From contig CAMFLG010000183.1 in NCBI GenBank assembly GCA_945957495.1, positions 1-6,711 on the forward strand: a stretch of 6,711 nucleotides of DNA, in the 5' to 3' direction. The stretch is from an uncultured Pseudorhodobacter sp. Its GTDB lineage: Bacteria; Pseudomonadota; Alphaproteobacteria; Rhodobacterales; Rhodobacteraceae. The position numbers and the translations under genes are program-made. Position 1 is the first letter of the stretch, and the number at the start of each line of letters is the position of its first letter. Under the pieces are notes generated by a model that saw only the letters and a list, made by a program, of their open reading frames with translations, ran no database searches and was not told the DNA's origin. Of this stretch, positions 1 through 6,392 are shown piece after piece.

Positions 1-594
1 GGGCCAGTGGATGCTGTCGGAATGCTGCCACAACTCGGTGATCGCGTCGAACACGCCGTCCGACTGGATCGGAACCCCCGCCACCTTGCCGAGTTGTCCC
101 ATGATGATTGACAGGGCGACGCCCACAAAGAACCCGACAAGAATGGGCCGCGACAGCAGGCTCGACAGGTTGCCCAGCTTCAATGCGCTGGCCACAAGGC
201 AGGTCGCTCCGACGATCAGCGCGATCAGCGCCGCGACCATGGCGCGGTCGGTTGCTGTGCCCGCAGGCATCGCCTGAAACACCGCCGCCAACACGCCCGC
301 CAAAACTGCGATGGTGGCGGCATCCGGCCCCACGATCAGCCGCCGCGAAGGCCCGAACAGCGCATAACCGATGACAGAGGCGATGCTGGCGTAAATCCCC
401 GTCTCGCGCGGCAAGCCGGCAATCGCCGGATAGGCGATGGCGCTGGGCAGGCCGACCGAGGCGATGGCAAGACCTGCAGCGATGTCGGCGCGCAGCCAGC
501 CCCAGTGATAGCCGCGCAGACTGGACAAGACGGCAAAGCGCGGGATCTCGTCAGGAAGCTTTGCCGCTGTGTCAGCATCGCGGTTGACCGCCAT
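1..594 (-). CDS. SulP-family anion (sulfate-type) permease, N-terminal part, cut by window edge
   Basis: Inner-membrane transporter of the SulP/SLC26 family. Members move sulfate, bicarbonate or other anions, and the substrate cannot be told from this fragment. The frame is open from an ATG at 594 to base 1 (198 codons) with no stop, so roughly the last two thirds lie outside, including any C-terminal STAS domain. Family hallmarks are visible: the amphipathic lead-in WGWLRADIAAGLAIASVGLP (residues 31-50), SAIAYPAIAGLP (51-62), ETGIYASI (64-71), ALFGPSRRLIVGPDAATIA (78-96), and SRPILVGFFVGVALSIIMGQ (148-167). About five hydrophobic segments fall within residues 37-167. An in-frame ATG at 654 would add 20 basic, low-complexity residues. 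I prefer 594 because AGAAAGGG lies 7 bases upstream and the product then starts like family members, but 654 also has a G-rich tract before it. The family call is firm; the substrate is unknown. Confidence 0.9.
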   Translation of the reverse strand, partial: MAVNRDADTAAKLPDEIPRFAVLSSLRGYHWGWLRADIAAGLAIASVGLPSAIAYPAIAGLPRETGIYASIASVIGYALFGPSRRLIVGPDAATIAVLAGVLAAVFQAMPAGTATDRAMVAALIALIVGATCLVASALKLGNLSSLLSRPILVGFFVGVALSIIMGQLGKVAGVPIQSDGVFDAITELWQHSDSIHWP

Positions 595-764
595 GCGCCT
601 GCCCTTTCTGTTGTCGTGCCCCCCTTGCGGGCGGGTGCGACGGCTTTGATCCATGCTTACCCCCTGCCGTGCCGGTTGCGCAACGCGCATGAAGCGAATG
701 TATCTGGCGCCCGGCGGGGCTTTGCGAAAGACTGAGCCGGAAAACATCTGCACAAGGGTTCATC
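595..764. promoter_or_regulatory. Divergent intergenic region between the permease and the deacetylase
   Basis: This 170-base gap must hold the promoters of both flanking genes, which point away from each other. I see no convincing -35/-10 pair on either strand. The one clear element is a 10-base perfect palindrome, GTTGCGCAAC, at 675-684, which could be an operator half-site arrangement or chance. If the permease starts at its alternative ATG (654), the gap shrinks to 110 bases. The promoter function is inferred from the layout alone. Confidence 0.4.
754..758 (+). promoter_or_regulatory. Ribosome binding site of the deacetylase gene
   Basis: AAGGG lies 6 bases before the ATG at 765. It supports that start, as does the fit of the first residues (MATG...) to the N-terminus of related deacetylases. 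Confidence 0.6.
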
Positions 765-1874
765 ATGGCCACGGGCTTGTATTTCGACGAACGCTGTCTT
801 TGGCACACCACGGGGGAACACGTTCTCATCGCCCCCGTCGGCGGCTATCTGCAACCACCTTCGGGGGCAGGTCATGCCGAAAGCCCGGAAACCAAGCGGC
901 GGTTGAAGAACCTGATCGAGGTTTCGGGTCTTGGCGATCATCTGGATTGGCGGCGTGCGACCCCGGTCACACTCACGGATATGCTGCGCATCCATACCCC
1001 GACCTATCTGGACCTGTTCAAGCAGCTTTCAGATGCGAATGGCGGTAATGCCGGGGATTATTCACCCTTCGGCAAGGGCAGTTTCGAGATTGCGGCGATC
1101 TCGGCGGGGCTGGTCAAACAGGCGGTATCCGACGTGTTTCACCGCCGGGTCGATAACGCCTATGCGATCTCGCGCCCGCCGGGGCATCATTGCCTGCCCG
1201 ATGGCTCGATGGGGTTCTGCCTGTTGGCCAATATCCCGATCGCGCTCGAGGCGCTGCGGGCAGAGGTTGGCCCGGTGCGGGTGGCGGTGGTGGATTGGGA
1301 TGTGCATCACGGCAACGGCACCGAAGCCTGCTTTTATGACCGCGACGATACGCTGACGATTTCGCTGCATCAGGAAAACTGCTTCCCGACAACGCAAGGG
1401 GCGGCGGCGGATCGTGGCACCGGCGCCGGGCTGGGTTATAACCTGAACGTGCCCTTGTTGCCGGGGGGTGGCCATCAGGCCTATCTGGATGCGTTCGATC
1501 TGCTGGTGGCCCCGGCCTTGTGCGCCTTCAAACCCGATCTGATCGTGGTGGCCTCTGGCCTTGATGCCAACGCCTTTGACCCCTTGGCCCGGATGCAGGC
1601 GCACAGCGAAACCTTCCGCGCGCTGGCGCAGCGCATCAAGGCGTTGGCCGAGGATCTATGCGACGGTCGCCTGCTGGCCGCGCATGAGGGCGGCTATTCC
1701 GAAGCCTATGTGCCCTTCTGTGGTCTTGCCGTTCTGGAAACCTTTGCCGGGCGCCGCACTGACGCTGACGACCCGTTTTTGCAAATTCTGACCGAGCAGC
1801 AACCGACCGCTGATTTCGTGGCCTTTCAGCGGCAGCGTCTGCAACAGCAGGCAAAAGACGCTGGGCTGGCCTGA
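765..1874 (+). CDS. Class II histone-deacetylase-like amidohydrolase (HDAH type)
   Basis: Zinc-dependent deacetylase of the arginase/deacetylase fold, 369 residues, cytoplasmic (no signal peptide or membrane segment). It hydrolyses an acetylated amine, either acetyl-lysine or an acetylated small amine or polyamine; the natural substrate of bacterial members is generally unknown. From memory it closely resembles HDAH of Bordetella/Alcaligenes FB188, with every catalytic residue offset by one. The catalytic pair is H141-H142 in RPPGHHCLPDGSMGFC. The zinc ligands are D179 and H181 in VVDWDVHHGNGT, and D267 in VVASGLDANAFDPLARM. The transition-state tyrosine is Y311 in HEGGYSEAYVPFCG. Other family blocks are HAESPETKRR (37-46), ISLHQENCFP (199-208) and YNLNVPLLPGGG (225-236). 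The length is normal for the family, so the gene appears complete and active. It is the only plus-strand gene here, divergent from the permease and convergent with ftsK, so probably monocistronic. An acetylpolyamine amidohydrolase role is the main alternative. Confidence 0.93.
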   Translation: MATGLYFDERCLWHTTGEHVLIAPVGGYLQPPSGAGHAESPETKRRLKNLIEVSGLGDHLDWRRATPVTLTDMLRIHTPTYLDLFKQLSDANGGNAGDYSPFGKGSFEIAAISAGLVKQAVSDVFHRRVDNAYAISRPPGHHCLPDGSMGFCLLANIPIALEALRAEVGPVRVAVVDWDVHHGNGTEACFYDRDDTLTISLHQENCFPTTQGAAADRGTGAGLGYNLNVPLLPGGGHQAYLDAFDLLVAPALCAFKPDLIVVASGLDANAFDPLARMQAHSETFRALAQRIKALAEDLCDGRLLAAHEGGYSEAYVPFCGLAVLETFAGRRTDADDPFLQILTEQQPTADFVAFQRQRLQQQAKDAGLA

Positions 1875-1894
1875 ACAGCCGCTTGGCATAATAC

Positions 1895-1929
1895 AATGAG
1901 CGGCCGCCTTGGTGTTGCGGCCGCTCATT
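1895..1929. terminator. Hairpin between convergent genes, probable bidirectional terminator
   Basis: A perfect 13-bp inverted repeat (AATGAGCGGCCGC / GCGGCCGCTCATT) encloses the 9-base loop CTTGGTGTT. It starts 20 bases after the deacetylase stop and lies 56 bases past the ftsK stop. The stem core is almost pure GC and ends in A/T pairs. The plus-strand transcript continues with only a short U run. The minus-strand transcript continues with the T-rich GTATTATG, so neither side has a classic long U tract. The position between converging genes and the strength of the stem make a shared terminator the best reading. Confidence 0.8.
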
Positions 1930-1985
1930 TGTCCAGTGCCAGGTGTTTTTCAGAAAATCGGATCACCGACCCCGGGGCGGGGGGG

Positions 1986-4900
1986 TCAATGTTCCGGCAA
2001 CAGAATCTCGCGCTTACCAACGTGGTTGGCCGATGTGACGACCCCCTCTTCCTCCATCTGTTCGACCAGACGCGCGGCCTTGTTATAGCCGATGCCCAGC
2101 TTGCGCTGAATGTAAGAGGTCGAACATTTGCGGTCCTTAGCCACAATCGCCACCGCTTGATCATACAGCGCGTCGTCAGAGGCATCGCCGCTGCCCAGAC
2201 CCAGCACCATGTCGATATCGTCGGCCTTGTCGTCCTCGACCCCTTCAACCACGCCCGACATGTAAACCGGCGGCCCGTAGGATTTCAGGTGGTTGACGAT
2301 TTCCTCAACCTCTTCATCCGACACGAAGGGACCGTGGATACGGGAAACTCGGCCACCGCCAGCCATATAAAGCATGTCGCCCATGCCCAGCAGCTGTTCG
2401 GCACCCTGTTCGCCCAGAATGGTGCGGCTGTCGATCTTCGACGTGACCTGGAACGAAATCCGGGTTGGGAAGTTCGCCTTGATCGTGCCGGTGATCACAT
2501 CCACCGAAGGCCGCTGTGTGGCCATGATCAGGTGGATGCCCGAGGCGCGGGCCATCTGTGCCAGACGCTGGATGCAGGCTTCGATTTCCTTGCCCGCGAC
2601 CATCATCAGGTCGGCCATCTCATCGACCACCACCACGATATAGGGGATCGCGACGGGCTGGAATTCATCCGTTTCAAACACCGGCTCGCCGGTATCCTCG
2701 TCAAACCCGGTCTGAATGGTGCGCTTGAACATCTCGCCCTTGGCCAGCGCCTCGCGCACCCGGCCGTTATAACCTTCGATGTTGCGCACGCCCATCTTGG
2801 ACATCTTGCGATAGCGTTCCTCCATCTCGCCCACCACCCATTTCAGGGCGACGACCGCCTTTTTCGGGTCGGTCACAACGGGGGACAGAAGGTGCGGGAT
2901 GCCGTCATAAACCGACAGTTCCAGCATCTTGGGGTCGATCATGATCAATCGGCACTCTTCCGGGGAAAGCTTATACAGCAGCGATAGGATCATGGTGTTG
3001 ATCGCCACCGATTTGCCCGAACCGGTGGTGCCTGCAATCAGAAGGTGGGGCATCTTGGCAAGGTTGGCCACAATTGGCGCGCCGCCAATATCCTTGCCCA
3101 AAGCCAGCGGCAGCCGCATCGCGCTGTCGCCGAAATCGCGGGCCGAGATGATCTCGCGCAGCACCACCTTTTCGCGGGTGGCGTTCGGCAGTTCGATGCC
3201 AATGACGGTGCGGCCCGGCACGGTGGATACCCGCGCCGACAGCGCCGACATCGACCGTGCGATGTCGTCTGCAAGGCCAATCACCCGGCTGGCCTTCAAA
3301 CCTGGCGCCGGTTCAAGTTCATACATCGTGACAACCGGGCCGGGGCGGACCGAAACGATCTCGCCCTTGACGCCATAGTCATCCAGCACGGATTCCAGCA
3401 TCCGCGCATTTTCCTCCAGCGCCTCATGCGACAGCGAATAACGCTGCACCGAGGCCGGGTTGGTCAGCAAGGACAGTGGCGGCAATTCATAGGCCGGGGC
3501 CGGATCGTCAAAGCGCAGACGGGGCTGCGATTCACTCTGCGCCTGTTTCGATGGGGCGGCGGGTTTCTTCGGGGTCAGCTGCACCACCGGGCGCCGGTCT
3601 GCCCCGCCCAGCGTCGGGCGCACGACAGGGACCACCGGCGACGGGTCGAAATCGGGTTCATAGCGATCGTCGGGCTGAAAATCGTCGGCCATGGCGTAGT
3701 CGTCGTGATCCGGCCAGCTTTCCGCATCAAAACCGTCGTTTTCAGTGAAGCTATCCAACGGTTCGGCGACAGGTGCCATCGGCGGCACAAAGGCCGTTAC
3801 GGCTGCCTGAACAGGCGTCGGGGCAACCACAGGGGCCAAAACCGGCGGTTCAATGCGTTGCGCCGGGGGCAGCGGCTGTTTGCGGGTATCCGCGATCAGC
3901 GGCATCGGGCCGCGCGGACGCGCCATCGGCGGCTCGCGGCGCTGAATTGCTGCAGAGATCGGCGACAGATCGGCCTGCACAGGGCGGGTCCGGCTTTTGA
4001 TCACGTCAGAGATGCGGGCCTTGATGCGATCATCGCTGGGGGCAAAATCGTCGTCCTGATCCTCATCGAACTGCGGTTCCACCAGCTCCGGCTCCGGCTC
4101 GACAGAGCGGCGCATCAGCGCGGGCATACGCGCCAGCAGCCCCATCTTTTCCCGCGACGGCGCATATTGCGGTGCCTCGGCCAGCGGTTCGGCATAGGCC
4201 GGATGCGCGCGCAGGCGGTCCGGGCGGCCAAAATGGCTTTCGTCCGCTGCGGGCTCTGGCTCGATCACAACGGCGGCGGCGCGACGCGTTTTCGCAGGCG
4301 CCGCCTGATGCAGCGCCGGTTCCTGCCGCCATTCCGGCGAGCTCACATAGGCCTCTGGCTGTGCACTTGCGGCGGCGGTGCGGCGGCGTTCCTGCAGGGC
4401 AGAGGCGGCGCGCGCAGTGCCAGCCGCGCCTTTGCCGGCGGCCCCGACCAGCCCGGAATAAGTGATCACCAATCCTGTCAGCGAAAACCGCAGCGCGGCG
4501 CGAATCTCTGACAGGTTGAACCCCATGACGAACAAAAGCATCGCCAGCATCGCCAGACCGGCGCCCAGCGAGATCAACTTCAGCCCAAATCCGGCCCCGC
4601 CGGGGATCACACCCAGCAGCGCACCCAGAACCGTGTCGCCGAAAAGCCCGCCCAGACCAAAGGAATGCGGCCAGGCGGCGGATGGCACCAGCGTTGCGGC
4701 ATAAACCGAAGACATGGCCACTGCGATCACCGCAAACACCATCCTGCTTACCGCCCGATCCGCACCGCGATGCATTGCAAAGCGCAGACCCCAGGCAGCC
4801 AAGATCAGCGGGATGCTCCAAGCCCCCTTGCCGCCAATGATGATCAGGGTCGAGGCCATGGCCGCGCCGAACCGCCCCAAGGCATTGGCCGCAGGATCTT

Positions 4901-5075
4901 CGGTTGCCACCATCCAGCCCGGATCATCCGGCGAATAGCTGCCCAGCATCAAGGCGAAAGCTGCGGCGGCGCAGATCAGGGCGATGCCCAACAATTCGCG
5001 CCCCCGCTTTTCCAGCATTGCCTGCGTGCCCTGATCCAACAATGGATCGCGTTGCCGTACCTGATAGGATGCCAT
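1986..5075 (-). CDS. ftsK: DNA translocase FtsK
   Basis: Septum-anchored ATP-driven DNA pump that clears chromosome ends through the closing septum and activates XerC/XerD recombination at dif. With the ATG at 5075 it has 1029 residues. The N-terminal 215 or so residues hold several hydrophobic segments (about 25-46, 70-100, 107-130, 165-187, 197-213), fitting the membrane anchor. Residues 215-530 are a low-complexity linker with acidic clusters (about 325-350 and 438-480) and a proline-rich stretch (about 395-435). The conserved part starts at LPPLSLL (531). The motor has Walker A GTTGSGKS at 682-689 and Walker B IVVVVDE ending at D818-E819, followed by ATQRPSVDVITGTIKANFP and SKIDSRTILGEQGAEQLLGM. 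The last 60 residues (970-1029) are the winged-helix gamma domain that reads polar KOPS sites and contacts XerD (QRKLGIGYNKAARLVEQMEE). It follows the aminotransferase gene by 11 bases. Family and function are firm; the number of membrane spans is approximate. Confidence 0.97.
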   Translation of the reverse strand: MASYQVRQRDPLLDQGTQAMLEKRGRELLGIALICAAAAFALMLGSYSPDDPGWMVATEDPAANALGRFGAAMASTLIIIGGKGAWSIPLILAAWGLRFAMHRGADRAVSRMVFAVIAVAMSSVYAATLVPSAAWPHSFGLGGLFGDTVLGALLGVIPGGAGFGLKLISLGAGLAMLAMLLFVMGFNLSEIRAALRFSLTGLVITYSGLVGAAGKGAAGTARAASALQERRRTAAASAQPEAYVSSPEWRQEPALHQAAPAKTRRAAAVVIEPEPAADESHFGRPDRLRAHPAYAEPLAEAPQYAPSREKMGLLARMPALMRRSVEPEPELVEPQFDEDQDDDFAPSDDRIKARISDVIKSRTRPVQADLSPISAAIQRREPPMARPRGPMPLIADTRKQPLPPAQRIEPPVLAPVVAPTPVQAAVTAFVPPMAPVAEPLDSFTENDGFDAESWPDHDDYAMADDFQPDDRYEPDFDPSPVVPVVRPTLGGADRRPVVQLTPKKPAAPSKQAQSESQPRLRFDDPAPAYELPPLSLLTNPASVQRYSLSHEALEENARMLESVLDDYGVKGEIVSVRPGPVVTMYELEPAPGLKASRVIGLADDIARSMSALSARVSTVPGRTVIGIELPNATREKVVLREIISARDFGDSAMRLPLALGKDIGGAPIVANLAKMPHLLIAGTTGSGKSVAINTMILSLLYKLSPEECRLIMIDPKMLELSVYDGIPHLLSPVVTDPKKAVVALKWVVGEMEERYRKMSKMGVRNIEGYNGRVREALAKGEMFKRTIQTGFDEDTGEPVFETDEFQPVAIPYIVVVVDEMADLMMVAGKEIEACIQRLAQMARASGIHLIMATQRPSVDVITGTIKANFPTRISFQVTSKIDSRTILGEQGAEQLLGMGDMLYMAGGGRVSRIHGPFVSDEEVEEIVNHLKSYGPPVYMSGVVEGVEDDKADDIDMVLGLGSGDASDDALYDQAVAIVAKDRKCSTSYIQRKLGIGYNKAARLVEQMEEEGVVTSANHVGKREILLPEH

Positions 5076-5083
5076 TCGCCCCG

Positions 5084-5088
5084 TCCTC
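5084..5088 (-). promoter_or_regulatory. Ribosome binding site of ftsK, overlapping the upstream stop codon
   Basis: GAGGA lies 8 bases before the ATG at 5075 and shares bases with the TGA stop (5087-5089) of the aminotransferase gene. This favours 5075 over the in-frame TTG at 5090, which has no purine-rich site in front of it. It also suggests that ribosomes ending on the upstream gene help start ftsK. Confidence 0.75.
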
Positions 5089-6265
5089 AACCGTAGAGGC
5101 AGTCGCGCAGCTTAATCAGCCCGCGCTGCATTTCTTGCTTTGGGGCCACCAAGGCGACCCGAATATAACCCTTGCCGGGATTGCCCCCGGCGGTGTCTCT
5201 GGAAAGATAGGCGCCGGGCAACACCCGCACGCCGGTTTCCTGCCACGCCTTCAGCGCCGCCGTCTCGCCATCTTCAACGGGCAGCCACAGGAAGAACCCA
5301 CCCTCGGGGCAATTAAACCCCTGAAGCCCCGAGAAAATCTCATCCGCCGCACGGAATTTGTCCTGATAAAGGGCAAGGCTTTCCGCGACATGCACGTCAT
5401 CCGCCCAAGCCCGTTCCGACACCCGCTGAATCGGCAGCGGCAGTGGCGCGCCTGCAAAGGCCCGCAGCTTGCGAATGCGCGCCATGCCCTCGCGCCCACC
5501 CGCCACAAAGCCAGAGCGCAGGCCGGGCAGGTTCGAACGTTTGGAAAGCGAATGAAAGCTGAAGACCCGTTCGGGGTTCGCGCCCACGGATGCAGCCACG
5601 TCCAGCACGCCCACGGGGGCGGTGGCGCGGTAGATCTCGGAATAGCATTCGTCGGCGAACACGATGAAATCATGCTTTTCTGCCAGCGCCAGCAACTCGG
5701 TCCAGTAGGCGCGGCTGGCCACCGCCCCTTGCGGGTTGGCAGGAGAGCAGATGTAGGCAATCGTCACCCGGTCCAGCACATCGGGCGCAAGCCCGGCATA
5801 ATCGGGCAGAAATCCGGTTGCGGCGGTGGCCGGAACGTAGATCGGTTCTGCCCCGACCGTCAGCGCGGCCACGGCATAGACCTGATAAAACGGGTTCGGC
5901 ATCAGAACGACGGGCTGCTTTCCAGCCTTGGTTTCCGGGCAAAGCGCGATGCAGGCATTGTAAAGCCCCTCGCGCGTGCCGTTCAGCACCATCAGCCGGT
6001 CTTGTTCCACCGCCACGCCATAGCGCCTGCCGATCCAGCCAGAAATCGCCGCCAGCAATTCCGGCGTGCCGTCATTCGGCGGATAAATCGCAAACCCATC
6101 CAGATTTGCCGCCAGAATCGGGCCGACAAAATTGGGCATTGCGTGGCGCGGCTCGCCAATGGTCATGGATATGGCCTCGCCGCCCGGCGCGTGATGGTCC
6201 AACAGCTTCCGCAGGCGCGGAAACGCGTAATCCGGCAGGTGTGAAAACCGCTCTGGAAATGTCAT
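5087..6265 (-). CDS. dapC: Class I/II PLP aminotransferase, probably succinyldiaminopimelate transaminase (DapC-like)
   Basis: Fold type I pyridoxal-phosphate aminotransferase, 392 residues, cytoplasmic. DapC converts N-succinyl-2-amino-6-ketopimelate to N-succinyl-LL-diaminopimelate using glutamate, on the route to meso-diaminopimelate and lysine. The N-terminal block FSHLPDYAFPRLRKLL (7-22) and MTIGEPRHAMP (34-44) match the DapC pattern. The cofactor residues are present: N177 in SPANPQG, D205 and Y208 in ADECYSEIY, and the Schiff-base lysine K242 in SLSKRSNLPGLRSGFVAGG, a block typical of DapC. R369 in GYIRVALVAP should bind the substrate carboxylate. The start at 6265 has GAGG 5 bases upstream. 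The stop overlaps the ftsK ribosome binding site, so the pair is probably cotranscribed. The aminotransferase call is firm. The DapC assignment rests on recalled motifs, and another dicarboxylate or broad-range aminotransferase is possible. Confidence 0.85.
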   Translation of the reverse strand: MTFPERFSHLPDYAFPRLRKLLDHHAPGGEAISMTIGEPRHAMPNFVGPILAANLDGFAIYPPNDGTPELLAAISGWIGRRYGVAVEQDRLMVLNGTREGLYNACIALCPETKAGKQPVVLMPNPFYQVYAVAALTVGAEPIYVPATAATGFLPDYAGLAPDVLDRVTIAYICSPANPQGAVASRAYWTELLALAEKHDFIVFADECYSEIYRATAPVGVLDVAASVGANPERVFSFHSLSKRSNLPGLRSGFVAGGREGMARIRKLRAFAGAPLPLPIQRVSERAWADDVHVAESLALYQDKFRAADEIFSGLQGFNCPEGGFFLWLPVEDGETAALKAWQETGVRVLPGAYLSRDTAGGNPGKGYIRVALVAPKQEMQRGLIKLRDCLYG

Positions 6266-6306
6266 GTCTGCCTCATCTCGGGATCATCTCGCCCCGTTTG
6301 AAACAG

Positions 6307-6335
6307 ACGATAACCAGATCAGAGCGCGCGGTCCA
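6307..6335 (-). promoter_or_regulatory. Candidate sigma-70 promoter for the aminotransferase-ftsK pair
   Basis: On the minus strand, TGGACC (6335-6330, 4 of 6 to the -35 consensus) is followed after exactly 17 bases by TATCGT (6312-6307, 4 of 6 to the -10 consensus). The transcript would start near 6300, giving a leader of about 35 bases before the ATG at 6265. Matches of this quality occur by chance, so this rests mostly on position. Confidence 0.3.
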
Positions 6336-6336
6336 G

Positions 6337-6361
6337 AAAAACCCATGCCGGACTTGGGCTT
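6337..6361 (-). terminator. Candidate weak intrinsic terminator after the amidase gene
   Basis: Read on the minus strand, AAGCCCA and TGGGTTT form a 7-bp stem (one G-U pair) around a 9-base loop, and the distal arm runs into a five-T tract (6341-6337). It lies about 30 bases past the amidase stop at 6393. The stem is short and mostly weak beyond its three G-C pairs, so partial termination is the most that can be claimed. Confidence 0.4.
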
Positions 6362-6392
6362 GTGCGGCGAAGTTGTGGCTTTTTCGCCCGGG

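Larger units (their letters stand above)
6266..6392 (-). other. Intergenic gap between the amidase and aminotransferase genes
   Basis: This 127-base stretch has no coding character. On the minus strand it carries, in order, a candidate weak terminator (6337-6361) and a candidate sigma-70 promoter (6307-6335). If either is real, the dapC-like/ftsK pair has its own transcript rather than depending on read-through from the amidase gene. Confidence 0.5.

Noticed and set aside
597..604. GGGCAGGC on the minus strand as a KOPS-like site for FtsK
   Set aside because: It is one mismatch from the E. coli octamer GGGNAGGG and occurs singly, so it is not distinguishable from chance in GC-rich DNA.
653..1048. 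Plus-strand frame of 131 codons overlapping the start of the deacetylase
   Set aside because: It overlaps the deacetylase in another frame, and the deacetylase has clear family motifs. This product has none.
1896..2987. 363-codon open frame on the plus strand, antisense to ftsK
   Set aside because: It runs opposite to a firmly identified gene. The His/Arg/Asp-rich product is what GC-rich codons give in an antisense frame, it resembles no family I know, and its ATG lies inside the terminator hairpin.
3045..4511. 488-codon open frame on the plus strand, antisense to ftsK
   Set aside because: Its Arg/His/Gly-rich, low-complexity product is a mirror of the ftsK reading frame. No ribosome binding site or recognisable domain is present.
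5076..5090. TTG at 5090 as the ftsK start
   Set aside because: It lacks a ribosome binding site and overlaps the upstream stop codon. The ATG at 5075 has a well-placed GAGGA.
4904..6244. 446-codon open frame on the plus strand, antisense to the aminotransferase
   Set aside because: It is complementary to a gene with all PLP-binding residues in place. Its product has the composition of a GC-driven shadow frame.
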